Source: Salinimicrobium sp963739625
Lineage (GTDB): Bacteria > Bacteroidota > Bacteroidia > Flavobacteriales > Flavobacteriaceae
Assembly: GCA_963739625.1 (NCBI GenBank)
Contig: CAVUAU010000011.1
Coordinates: 310,001 to 374,000, forward strand
Direction of reading: 5' to 3'
Length of the DNA: 64,000 bases
The notes below the pieces were generated by a model. The model worked only from the letters and a program-made list of their open reading frames with translations, was not told where the DNA came from and made no database searches. This document shows, piece by piece, positions 37,394 to 46,012 of this stretch (position 1 is the stretch's first letter; each line of letters starts with the position of its first letter). The position numbers and the translations under genes are program-made.

Positions 37394-37568
37394 ATGATGT
37401 CTTACCGCCACAAAGCCTTTCAAATTTTAAGGAAAAGAAATTTGTTTTTTATTTCAGCTGAAGACCTGCAGAATCAATTGGAACTGGTTGTATACCAGGT
37501 CCCCATATATCTTTGGAGGGATCCTTAGCCTTGGCCTGGTCTTTTTCATCCTTTGGTTGGCCGTCTAA
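37394..37568 (+). CDS. Small single-pass membrane protein (frameshifted)
   Basis: MMSYRHKAFQILRKRN opens at 37394. A run of six T (37445-37450) carries one T too many; without it the frame continues LFLFQLKTCRINWNWLYTRS and PYIFGGILSLGLVFFILWLA, ending at 37566-37568. That gives about 57 residues: a basic N-terminus and one C-terminal membrane helix. This looks like a real small membrane protein. The homopolymer shift is the same type of damage as elsewhere in the window. Confidence 0.45.
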
Positions 37569-37676
37569 ACCTGAATTTTTCTTCCCGGTTGTAGATGTGG
37601 AAGATTTCTACACATCCAAAAACGAAACTGGGGAATAATTGCCCAAGCTGTGTATTTCATAGGTTTTTTCCTGCAC

Positions 37677-38040
37677 TTAATCGAGTATAGAGTGTTCTTC
37701 TACTTCAGAAAAGCTATAGGTTCCATTGTTGAGGTTGAGAACAATCCTGTACCAACCGGCATCGGGTACCGGAATGTTTGGCCCATCTGAAAGTGTCTTT
37801 CCTGTGGGAAAGTCTGTACCTCCCCAATTTTGAGTCCAGCTGTCCCTGCAGCGAAACTTTACTGTGCCCTTCTTGAGATAAAGAGTAGTTTCCCAGACGT
37901 TATCCTGCTCTCCCGAATTCACCATTGGCGTGGATTTTCCCCCTGTGTCGTCATACCCGCCAAGAGAAGTCCCAATGATTCCCACGTCCTTTTTTGGACA
38001 AATACCGGCGAAATTTCTTCAGCTGGATTCCTACAACTTT
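37677..38040 (-). pseudogene. Remnant of a SusE/SusF-type starch-binding lipoprotein
   Basis: Only the last domain of a SusE/SusF-like outer-membrane protein remains: DVGIIGTSLGGYDDTGGKST, then WETTLYLKKGTVKFRCRDSW, NWGGTDFPTGKTL, NIPVPDAGWYRIVLNLNNGT and YSFSEVEE. An intact ATG frame covers 37677-37985. Upstream, ISPVFVQK continues it in another frame if one A is restored at the T run 37990-37995, but no start or lipoprotein signal follows before the neighbouring stop at 38057. A full member has about 350-480 residues and follows SusC/SusD genes, which are absent here. It probably marks a lost polysaccharide locus. Confidence 0.6.
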
Positions 38041-38056
38041 TATTCGTTTTTTGCCT

Positions 38057-39055
38057 TTAGAGCTCCTTCATAACTTCTGAAAAAATTCGGTAGGAGTTGA
38101 GCCTGTCTTCATGATGAAAAATATGCGAGGCGACCATGAGCTCATCGACTCCTGTTCTTTTCAGGAAGTCTGCAGTTTTTTTCCTGATGGTTTCCTTGCT
38201 GCCTATGAAGGCGAACTTGAGCATTCGCTGAAAGGCAGGGTTTCCCAGGATCTGCCGTAATTCAGATGTCATATTGGTAGGTTCCTGCATATAATCAATA
38301 TTTCCGGTCATTACGCCCAGCATCATTCTTATTAAAGTTGTAGAGATCCTTTCAGCTTCCTCATCGGTTTCAGCTGCAATCACATTGATACCTGCAATGC
38401 TGTAGGGTTTTTCCAGGTGTGCAGAGGGTTGAAAGTTGTTGTAGTAGATATTCAAGGCTTCAAACAATTGGGCCGGTGCAAAATGGCTTGCAAAGGCATA
38501 AGGAAGACCCTTTTTTGCCGCCAGGTGTGCAGAATCTGTGCTTGAGCCCAGGATATAAATGGGAACGTCTACTCCTTCGGCAACTGTAGCACGCACCTTA
38601 GAATTCGCATTGTCTTTAGAAAAGTACTGCTGAATTTGAGAGACTTCGTCGGGGAATTTATAAACTGCCTGCATCCTGTCAGAGCGTATGGCATGTGCCG
38701 TCACCTGGTCTGTCCCCGGTGCCCTGCCCAGGCCAAGATCAATGCGGCCGGGGTAAAGAGAACCCAAAGTTCCAAATTGTTCGGCAACAATAAGCGGGGA
38801 ATGGTTGGGCAGCATAATGCCACCGGAACCCACTCTGATCTTTTCAGTGCCCCCGGCAATGTGACCAATCAATACCGCGGTAGCCGAACTGGCAATGCTT
38901 ATCATATTGTGATGTTCGGCAAGCCAGAACCTGGTATAATCCCATTTCTCGGCATGCCGCGCTAAATCCAGGCTGTTTTTAAAGGTTTGGGAAGGGTTAG
39001 AACCGGCAGCAACCGTTGCCAGTTCTAATATGGAGTATCGGGTATTGTTATTCAT
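38057..39055 (-). CDS. LLM-class flavin-dependent monooxygenase
   Basis: A 332-residue luciferase-like enzyme. I take MNNNTRYSILELATVAAG as the start, three codons inside the longest frame. The family barrel is complete: FWLAEHHNMISIASSATAVL, IRVGSGGIMLPNHSPLIVAE, LYPGRIDLGLGRAPG, and IYILGSSTDSAHLAAKKGLP. The last block is the FMN-phosphate site. Such alkanal-monooxygenase-like proteins use reduced FMN and oxygen; the substrate is unknown. The gene lies just upstream of the SusE/SusF remnant on the same strand. Confidence 0.9.
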   Translation of the reverse strand: MNNNTRYSILELATVAAGSNPSQTFKNSLDLARHAEKWDYTRFWLAEHHNMISIASSATAVLIGHIAGGTEKIRVGSGGIMLPNHSPLIVAEQFGTLGSLYPGRIDLGLGRAPGTDQVTAHAIRSDRMQAVYKFPDEVSQIQQYFSKDNANSKVRATVAEGVDVPIYILGSSTDSAHLAAKKGLPYAFASHFAPAQLFEALNIYYNNFQPSAHLEKPYSIAGINVIAAETDEEAERISTTLIRMMLGVMTGNIDYMQEPTNMTSELRQILGNPAFQRMLKFAFIGSKETIRKKTADFLKRTGVDELMVASHIFHHEDRLNSYRIFSEVMKEL

Positions 39056-39135
39056 AATTTGCAAAGATAAGCTTTGAAAAAGCTTTTTTCAGAAGTTAAG
39101 AGAATCCCGTAACCGGAAACTTCCATTTCCCGCCA

Positions 39136-39510
39136 CTAGCGTTGATTTGCCTTTTTTAGATGTTCGGGTTCGTCTTTCCAGAGTGATGACCAGCCGCCAC
39201 CATAGTGTTGGGTGATCTTGCCCTGAAAGGAAGAGAAGATGATCACCAGGATCCCCGCGATCATGTCGCTGATTATAGCAGCATTACCGGAATAGCCTAA
39301 GATCCATGGGGCGGCCAGCAACCACACGGCCAGCGGGTAGTTCGCCTTTCTCACCCCGCGAGTCACTTCCCACAGGGAAGTAAAGGAAAAAGTAAGGATA
39401 ACGGGACCAACAATATGTCCATTATCTGTGGCTGCCGGGCTCCAGTCGAATATTCCCGGGGCGATCATCACCCAGAGACCAATTACTACGTTCATTGCCT
39501 GTGCCCACAT
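39136..39510 (-). CDS. SPW repeat membrane protein
   Basis: A 124-residue inner-membrane protein of four helices arranged as two SPW units (AMNVVIGLWVMIAPGIFDW and YPLAVWLLAAPWILGYSGNA). The second begins after a short basic loop; the C-terminal tail is hydrophilic. SPW proteins have no known function. The gene begins one base after the VKOR-like gene ends, so both are probably cotranslated and may form one membrane unit. Confidence 0.85.
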   Translation of the reverse strand: MWAQAMNVVIGLWVMIAPGIFDWSPAATDNGHIVGPVILTFSFTSLWEVTRGVRKANYPLAVWLLAAPWILGYSGNAAIISDMIAGILVIIFSSFQGKITQHYGGGWSSLWKDEPEHLKKANQR

Positions 39511-39511
39511 A

Positions 39512-40093
39512 TTATTTCACTTTAGCAGTTTCAGAATCTACTCCCCAAAAGACCTTCCAAAGGGAAACATTAGTTCGTTTTGCCCGCTGTAGAAATTGCA
39601 GGCTGGCCAACATCTCGTCCATTGCCGGACCTATCATGGCAATGGAAATCACGGCCGAGCATAAACAGAGCGTACACCAGGCAGAGAACAGCACCGGTTG
39701 AAAAACCACCAGCATCACGCTTACAAAGCCCAGAGGACCAACGGCCATTCCAAAGATGATCACGATCCAGGGCATGGTTTTCCAGCGGTCTTTGCCACCA
39801 ATGACCCCTGTAACGGCATCAACCAGATAACCAAGAGCTCCCAGGGCAGCATCGGGGATGGGAAGTACGTTTGAAACGCTGGAATTGAGAATTGTCTCAC
39901 TACCATCACCAAAAAATGGATCCCATACCGTAGGAAAAACCCTTAATTGATAGAGTGCCAGGTATCCGGCGATAAAGATGCCTACAACAGCAAGAATAAC
40001 AATAGGAATGCGTTGGGACCAGCTGGCAGGGTTATAATCCCATCCAGGTGGAATAAGTTCATCTTTTATCTGGCTCATAATTGAGGTTTTCAA
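39512..40093 (-). CDS. VKOR family membrane protein
   Basis: A 193-residue protein with four or five membrane helices and the vitamin K epoxide reductase layout; a start at 40078 (MSQIKDELIPPGWDYN) is equally possible. The redox motif is CTLCLCSA (CxxC) in helix 4, the family's quinone-linked active site. No fused thioredoxin domain and no clear outer loop Cys pair are seen, so the role in disulfide formation is uncertain. Neighbour relations (SPW gene directly after) are typical of Bacteroidetes. Confidence 0.82.
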   Translation of the reverse strand: MKTSIMSQIKDELIPPGWDYNPASWSQRIPIVILAVVGIFIAGYLALYQLRVFPTVWDPFFGDGSETILNSSVSNVLPIPDAALGALGYLVDAVTGVIGGKDRWKTMPWIVIIFGMAVGPLGFVSVMLVVFQPVLFSAWCTLCLCSAVISIAMIGPAMDEMLASLQFLQRAKRTNVSLWKVFWGVDSETAKVK

Positions 40094-40231
40094 GAACTAC
40101 CTGCAAAAGCAGCAGGCTTAGCGGCTTTTCCTGAAATTACAAATTATGATGCGCCATTTTCTTAAAATAAAAATAAATGTTCAAACCTGCACTATTAGGA
40201 GCAGTTTACTTCTTTAGCCGGAAGCGAACTT

Positions 40232-42504
40232 TTACAAGAGATCAGCATTGTGGAAAAAGATCCTGAAGCAGGCTCCTTCATTTGGTTTACTCATAAACTT
40301 TAATGGGGGCGTCATGCTCTTCGAGTATATTTCTTACCGAGCTCATGCCTATACCCATTCCTGTGGATTTATTGCTGTAAAAAGCTTCAAAAACGTGATC
40401 TATCTGTTCCTGGTCCATCCCGTGGCCGTTGTCTTTAATGCTCAGGACGAAATCTGTTTCATTCCGGGTAGATCTCGATCTCTATTTCCCCGGCGCCCGG
40501 TGGGGTAGCCTCACTGGCATTTACGACGATGTTGAGCAGAGCAATTTCCAGTTTCTCCCTGTCGGCAAGAATTGGATAAATACCGGAATAATTCCTGATC
40601 ACTTTGATCCCGGCGAGGTAGATCCTGTCTGAGGCTTTGTGTAAAGTCTCATCTACAATAGCAGCAAGATCTTCCTTTTTGAGAACGGCAGGTGAGTAGT
40701 TAGAGGCGTTAAGGAGATTACCAACGAGATTGTTCAAGATTTTGGTGCTCCTTTTCAGGATGTTGAAATAGGTCTTGAATTCCTCATTTTGGGCAGGATC
40801 CAACTTTTGGCTCAGCACTTCACTCACCATCCCAATGCTGGCCAGCGGGTTGCGCAGTTCATGGGCAAAGGTGCGGGCCACCTCTCCCTGGATAGAAAGC
40901 TTCTCTGCCTTCAACAGGGCCTTTTGAGTGGTTTTCTGCTCGGTTATGTTCCTTACCAGTAACACATATTCTTCAACCCAGGTATCATCTTTGCGTTTAA
41001 AGATCTTTCCGCGCACGCTAAACCATTCCCACTTCACACCCCGCAACTTAAGCCGCACCTCCAGGTCCCTGATGTCATCAACGTTACTTTTGAGTAGCGA
41101 CTTATGCAACTGCATTACGTTTTCCCTATCCCGCGGATGAATAAAAGGCAGGATGTCAGAGATTTTCATGCCCTGAATTTTTTCCTGCGTCATACCCGAC
41201 TCCGGAAGTATATCCTTATTGATATAGCGCACTCGCTGTTCATCCAGGTTTACTATGAGAATAATCTCCGGCGTAGTTCTTACCAGTTCACGTTTGAATC
41301 TTAGTGTTTCCTTTAATTCTTCGGCCGCAGCCTTGCGTTCGGTAACATCTTCAATAGAACTTATTAGCAGGTCTCCCTGAGCGCGGGCAGTGATCCTGAA
41401 CCAGGCCGGCTCGCTGCCTTTGCCATAATAGATCTCCCGGTCATAAGGAATACCGGTTTCCATGACTTCTTTATAGGCGTCAAAAATGCCCATTTTAACA
41501 CCTTCTTTGCTGGTCTGGGTATATTTTTTTCCAAGTATATCTTCGGTGAGATACAAATCTTCAAGCACCTTATTGACCCTTATAAAAACGAAATCTTCAA
41601 TGTTGTGATCTGCTTTGTAGATGGTCTTAAGAACAGCAATTCCAAGATTGGTATTGTCGAAAACATTTTGAAGCAATTCTTTGGATTCCTGCAGGTCTTT
41701 ATGATTTGCCTGCAGCTCTTTAATGAGTCCGGCTTCGGCAATTTTTCGGGTAGTAATATTTCTAAAGAGCCTGCCAACTTTTCTGCTTTCGGGGGAACCT
41801 ACTTTAAAGGCATAAAGGTCGAGCCAGATCCCTCCCAGGTTATCATTGGAGTCCTGGAAACGCACCGGTTTTCCATCTTTTGCTACCTGTGCAAAAATTT
41901 TAAGCCATTCCTGGTTTGGAGTTTTCACCAACTCTTTTATCGTCTTACCGTCTACATCCTCAATTTCTATATGCTTTCTCAAGGCGGGGTTGGAATTGAG
42001 GTACAGGTAGTCAATAGGGTTTCCCCCGGCGTCGTAGATCAATTCAACAATACAAAAGCCTTCGTCAAGAGAATTGAGAAGATCATCGTATTCTTGTTTT
42101 AGAAGGTTATAACCTGCATTTTCTTCAGGAGACATTGCCCCGGAATCATCTAAAGTTTGAACGGCAGTGGACAGCACCAGAGAGTCATCTGAACCTTTGT
42201 CGAAATACTTGCGGCTCTCTATTGAAAACCAGGTGTAATTACCATCACTATCCTTCAGCCTTACTTGTGAGCGTTCTTTTTCTCCATCTTTTAAAGTCTT
42301 CAGCTGACTAGTGAAATCCTCATAATCTTGGGGATGCATATACTTCTGAAAGAAATAAGAGGCTTCATCAGGATTATCAGAAAGTCCACAAAAAGCCTTT
42401 ACACTACTGTTCAGGTATTCACAGCGGGCTCCCAGGGAGGAGGAAAGCATCAACAGTTGATCGTAATTCACAGAAGTTGGAAGTTCAGCAGGGTTAGGAG
42501 TCAT
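40232..42504 (-). CDS. Multi-PAS sensor histidine kinase (two frameshifts)
   Basis: Read across two extra bases it is about 756 residues. Four PAS-type domains are visible in order, including MHPQDYEDFTSQLKTLKDGE, EGFCIVELIYDAGGNPIDYL, NTNLGIAVLKTIYKADHNIE and IILIVNLDEQRVRYINKDIL. The H-box follows (ARTFAHELRNPLASIGMVSE) and the N-box LLNIVVNASEAT. An extra base near 40470 moves the frame to FVLSIKDNGHGMDQEQIDHV. A second in the T run near 40296 moves it again to MSKPNEGACFRIFF, which ends at 40232. No transmembrane helix is seen, so it senses a cytosolic signal. No receiver gene is adjacent. Confidence 0.85.
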
Positions 42505-42632
42505 AGGGCAATTTTACGCAAATACCGAAGCTCTCCAGCCTCAAAATATTTCCAGCTGCCTAAGATAAAACATAAAAACCAAACATTAAGTTAAAACAAC
42601 ATATATGGACTACAGGAAAATCCCCGGGGGTG

Positions 42633-42660
42633 AAAAAAAAGAGCCCTTGCAAGGGCTCTT
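42633..42660 (-). terminator. Rho-independent terminator of the M49-like gene
   Basis: AAGAGCCCTTG and CAAGGGCTCTT (42639-42660) form a perfect palindrome. The A run at 42633-42640 gives the U tract on the minus strand, so it stops transcripts of the gene ending at 42681. Confidence 0.85.
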
Positions 42661-42680
42661 TAAAGAATATCCTCCTGACC

Positions 42681-44345
42681 CTAAAGGCCCAGAACATCGG
42701 TCCCCTGCTTGAAAACCACATCAACCGGAATTTGCTTTTCTGTAAGTCGATCTAGAGAAGCCTGCAGGTCTTCATCTATAACCCCTTGTTCATCAAGTAA
42801 TTTCCCTGTGCCTTCGTAGTCACCTTCTCCCTGTAGGACAAGGATGTCATTAGAAAGTGAGTCAATTGCCTTTTTGAATTCCTCAAAGTTGACCTCGTAG
42901 CGTCCGTTGTCATTCTGGGTAAAGGCACCCATATCTTTGAAATAGTTAAACCTTACCATATTTGCTTTCCCATGAGCATCTGAAGCTCCAAAACGCACAG
43001 AGCGAAAGATACTGGCCAGGAAAGTCACATAGTAATCCATGAGTTCGGCATCTTTTAGTTCGCCTTTGTCATGCAATTTGGTGATCATGTAGATGCCCAG
43101 GACATCGGCTTTTCCTTCTTCGAGGGCCGAGGCGTGTTCTTTCAAGGCCTCGCGTACCGTGCCTTTGTTGTTAACGGTGTTTTTGATGCCGAGTCCGTGC
43201 GCCACTTCGTGGAACATGGTGTTGGCAAAAAAGGCGTCAAAGGTGATGTTCTTTTGCTGCTCTGGAACAATGAGCTCATCAGCTATCGGCACAAGGATCT
43301 TGTCATACTTGGCGCGCATGGCATTCTTTAGCTGAAGCCTGCGGCTGCCGTATTGCTCCTGTACCTTTTCGTCATTTGGCAGGTTGATCGCAATAGTTTT
43401 ACTACCTGCGTTGGAATCTCCCGCGTAATAAATGGCATCGTAAGCATTGAGATCTGAATCTGTGCCCGGGCCTTCTTTCTTATATTTAGCCTCTACCGGC
43501 AGTTCCTCTTGCAGCACAGGTAAGAAGGAGATATATTTCGCGAGGCGTTTACTCCATTCCTTATCCTTTACCAGCACATAAGACTCATATGAAGCTTTGC
43601 TGCCAAACAGCCTGTCTTCATAAGATTCAATAGGCCCAACCACCATATCAATGGTGTTGTTTTTCATCTGCATCCAGGCCACGTCACTTTCATAATACTG
43701 GTCTGTTACAAGAGCTTCTGCACGAAGGTTGAGGTATTTTTTAAGTCCGGGATCTTCGGCCAGTTCAGCGGCTTGTTTTAAGAGATCTGATGCTTTCTGA
43801 AGTTTCTCGGGGAACATTTCGTGGTACCAAACCGCCTCCAGTTCGCCCTGGTCATTTCTTCGGATGAAAGTGTAAAGGCTTTCTTTATTTTCAATGTCGG
43901 CATTTTCAAAATCTTCCTTGCTCATATCGGCAGGGTAGAAATTGGCCGATGCAGGCTTCTCGCCGTAACCTTTTACAAAAGGTTCATTGTTATTGAGCCG
44001 ATCCCAGGGCCCGTAGTTGATCTCGGCATAACGGGCAACAGGACCGTCCAGTTTGGACATTAGGCTGTCTTTTTCGCCAAAAGCCTGGTACCAAAAAAGC
44101 TCATCTGTGATCTTTGCTACCTCTATGAGTAGCGGGATCATCTTGCGCTCATTTTCAGAGAGCACAGAAAGATCTGTGGTGAGTGGCACTTCGGCGTAGT
44201 TGTTCACCCGGCTCTCCACATCGATTCCTTCCACAGCCATTCCTGTGTCGGTATTTTCTGCGGTGACGGGTTCTTTTTCTTCATCTTTACAGCCAATAAA
44301 AGTGGCAGCTGCAAGGACAGCTGAAAAAACAAGTGATTTTCTCAT
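42681..44345 (-). CDS. Zinc peptidase-like lipoprotein, dipeptidyl peptidase III (M49) related
   Basis: A 554-residue lipoprotein; the signal ends AATFIGC with Cys19 lipidated. The catalytic region reads NTMFHEVAHGLGIKNTV with a standard HExxH, then KEHASALEEGKADVLGIYMI supplying the distal glutamate as in M49 enzymes. Classic DPP III has a longer HExxGH motif, so this is a variant branch. Other family segments (VWYHEMFPEKLQKASDLLKQ, MVVGPIESYEDRLFGSKASY, FGASDAHGKANMVRFNYF) are intact. It probably cleaves short peptides at the cell surface or in the periplasm. Monocistronic with its own terminator. Confidence 0.85.
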   Translation of the reverse strand: MRKSLVFSAVLAAATFIGCKDEEKEPVTAENTDTGMAVEGIDVESRVNNYAEVPLTTDLSVLSENERKMIPLLIEVAKITDELFWYQAFGEKDSLMSKLDGPVARYAEINYGPWDRLNNNEPFVKGYGEKPASANFYPADMSKEDFENADIENKESLYTFIRRNDQGELEAVWYHEMFPEKLQKASDLLKQAAELAEDPGLKKYLNLRAEALVTDQYYESDVAWMQMKNNTIDMVVGPIESYEDRLFGSKASYESYVLVKDKEWSKRLAKYISFLPVLQEELPVEAKYKKEGPGTDSDLNAYDAIYYAGDSNAGSKTIAINLPNDEKVQEQYGSRRLQLKNAMRAKYDKILVPIADELIVPEQQKNITFDAFFANTMFHEVAHGLGIKNTVNNKGTVREALKEHASALEEGKADVLGIYMITKLHDKGELKDAELMDYYVTFLASIFRSVRFGASDAHGKANMVRFNYFKDMGAFTQNDNGRYEVNFEEFKKAIDSLSNDILVLQGEGDYEGTGKLLDEQGVIDEDLQASLDRLTEKQIPVDVVFKQGTDVLGL

Positions 44346-44480
44346 TTTTGAGGGTTTTAGTTTCTTGAGCCTTAAAGTTAACCGAAATATTGAAAACCTC
44401 TTAAAGGTATAGAAGGAAAGGAAGGCATTAACTACAGGAAGGGATTTGAAAGGCAGAAGTAGATCAAGATCGTGAAAAAC

Positions 44481-44522
44481 AAAAAAGTAAGCAGAAAACC
44501 CCTGCGGACCTTCTGCTTACTT
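44481..44522 (-). terminator. Terminator of the candidate RNA
   Basis: AAGTAAGCAGAA (44485-44496) pairs perfectly with TTCTGCTTACTT (44511-44522). The A run at 44481-44486 is the U tract on the minus strand. The only minus-strand sources are the candidate RNA and the small membrane protein at 44851. Confidence 0.8.
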
Positions 44523-44695
44523 GAGAAGTTATAAGCCTTACGTAGCTGTATAAGAGAAATCTCTGCAAGCTAAACTAGCGTTTGCTTCTCACTTTTTTGG
44601 CAGGATCTTGCGGTATTTTTGCCCCCCAGAAAAAACACCAGATCTCACCATCAAAAATTTACAAAGTCAGGTTCAAAAATCCCGACATTCAACAC
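44481..44695 (-). ncRNA. Candidate structured small RNA, about 200 nt
   Basis: On the minus strand a perfect -7 box TACTTTTG lies near 44703-44710. Transcription would start near 44695 and end at a strong 12-bp hairpin with U tract (44481-44522). The body has no good reading frame but has internal pairing, for example GAGAA (near 44597) with TTCTC and a GCAA/TTGC arm inside it. The length and lone position are like those of 6S-type RNAs, but no sequence signature of 6S, tmRNA, SRP or RNase P RNA was recognised, and no good -33 box is seen. Confidence 0.35.
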
Positions 44696-44850
44696 TATCA
44701 AAAGTAGTAGATATTCGTCTTGCTAATACATTGATTAACAAAAATTTAATACAGGTAAAACGCTAAATTTTTAGTCGTTTTAATCAAAGGTAAAATTATC
44801 GGTGCAGTCACAGGCAAAAGACTTAGAGCAGTGCTGCTGCAAAAGGAAGA

Positions 44851-45027
44851 TTATTCCTGTTCTTTTGGAAGCTCACGGGAGGCAGCTTCTTTTTTTCTTT
44901 GGCGCTCTTGTGCTTCAGAAGCCTGTTTTTTTATTTTCACAACCGAATAAAAGAAGACGACGATTAAGATGAAACCCATGATTACCGCAAAGCCGGTGCC
45001 CCAGCCAAAGTCGATATATTCCTGCAT
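44851..45027 (-). CDS. Small single-pass membrane protein, 58 residues
   Basis: MQEYIDFGWGTGFAVIMGFI opens the frame; one helix (about residues 11-31) is followed by a highly charged cytosolic tail rich in Lys, Glu and Arg (KKQASEAQERQRKKEAASRE). This plan resembles small CcoQ- or YtzI-like anchoring proteins but no family is assigned. The frame is clean and ends in a normal stop. Confidence 0.6.
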   Translation of the reverse strand: MQEYIDFGWGTGFAVIMGFILIVVFFYSVVKIKKQASEAQERQRKKEAASRELPKEQE

Positions 45028-45126
45028 AAGTGCTGCTGTTGGAGTAGTACTAAGATAAAAAAAATGTCATAGCTTTTGAAATTAAAGCTTTTCACAGCTT
45101 TTAGAGAAAGAATTGGACGGGAGCTA

Positions 45127-45149
45127 TCTCAAAAATGCTATTTTTAGCC
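45127..45149. repeat. Member of the AAAAATGNNATTTTT hairpin family
   Basis: ATCTCAAAAATGCTATTTTTAG lies between the divergent small membrane protein and carbonic anhydrase genes. Unlike the other copies it is not at the end of a gene, so a terminator role is less obvious here. Confidence 0.4.
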
Positions 45150-45183
45150 CCTGTTATTTTTCAGAAATTTAAACAAGAAGTTT

Positions 45184-45697
45184 ATGCCTTTGATCCTGCC
45201 CGTGCTGGACAAGAGTCCGCAATACGACGAGAGCTGCTTTATAGCCGAAAACGCCACCCTGGTTGGAGATGTAACTATGGGCAGGTCTTGCTCTGTTTGG
45301 TTCAATGCCGTGATACGGGGCGATGTAAATGCAATAAGCATTGGAGACGAAACCAATATCCAGGATGGGGCGGTAATTCACTGTACCTATGAAAAGGCTG
45401 CGACCACAATAGGCAACGGGGTTTCAATAGGGCACCGGGCCATTGTTCACGGCTGTACCATTGAGGACCATGTGCTCATAGGAATGGGAGCCATTGTAAT
45501 GGATCACGCCCGGGTGCAGGAGCATTGTATCATCGCCGCCGGGGCAGTGGTACTCGAAAATACAATTTGTGAGGCCGGGTCATATCTATGCAGGCATTCC
45601 TGCTAAAAAGGTGAAAAAATTGAGTGAAGAGCAAATCTCGAATATGAAGAAAACCGCCGGCAACTACATGATGTACAGCGGTTGGTTTAACAAATAA
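45184..45697 (+). CDS. Gamma-carbonic anhydrase family protein (one frameshift)
   Basis: About 170 residues across one extra T at 45583. It is a left-handed parallel beta-helix with hexapeptide repeats (ENATLVGDVTMGRSCSVWFN, AVIRGDVNAISIGDETNIQD), and zinc-site histidines in AVIHCTYE and SIGHRAIVHGCTIEDHV. After the shift, IYAGIPAKKVKKLSEEQISN and MMYSGWFNK close the protein as in YrdA/PaaY relatives. It may hydrate CO2 or carry another acyl-type activity; many family members are inactive as anhydrases. The CDGSH gene follows after 18 bp and probably shares the transcript. Confidence 0.85.
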
Positions 45698-45715
45698 TCA
45701 TCTAAAAATATTATT

Positions 45716-45937
45716 ATGGCAAAGACAACGATCAAAGTAAACAACAATGGCTCCCTTCTTATTGACGGGGATTTTGAGATAGTGGACAAAGACGGGAACA
45801 ATTATGATCTCGGCGGAAGGGATAAAGTAAGCCTGTGCCGCTGTGGTCGATCAAGCAACAAACCCTTTTGCGACGGGTCTCACAGAAACCATTTTGAACA
45901 CGAGGCCGAAGCTTTTGCACTTCCACCAAAGAAGTAA
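45716..45937 (+). CDS. CDGSH iron-sulfur domain protein
   Basis: A 73-residue protein. The 2Fe-2S motif is CRCGRSSNKPFCDGSHRNHF (C-x-C...C...H pattern of the CDGSH family), preceded by a small beta domain with VNNNGSLLIDGDFEIVDKDG. It probably acts in redox or iron-sulfur transfer. It is in a likely operon with the carbonic anhydrase, with a strong terminator after it. Confidence 0.92.
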   Translation: MAKTTIKVNNNGSLLIDGDFEIVDKDGNNYDLGGRDKVSLCRCGRSSNKPFCDGSHRNHFEHEAEAFALPPKK

Positions 45938-45960
45938 CTAATCTTTTTCCGCGGAAAAGT

Positions 45961-45990
45961 AAAAGCAGCACTTCAAAGTGCTGCTTTTTT
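45961..45990. terminator. Bidirectional terminator
   Basis: AAAAGCAGCACTT and AAGTGCTGCTTTT form a perfect stem with T run on the plus strand and A run on the left. It serves both the CDGSH gene and the convergent vWA gene ending at 46013. Confidence 0.88.
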
Positions 45991-46012
45991 AGTTTTGCTG
46001 CTTCGGCTGAAG

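Noticed and set aside
44481..44695. Naming the candidate RNA 6S RNA
   Set aside because: Length and position fit, but no conserved 6S sequence or open-bubble structure was demonstrated by eye.
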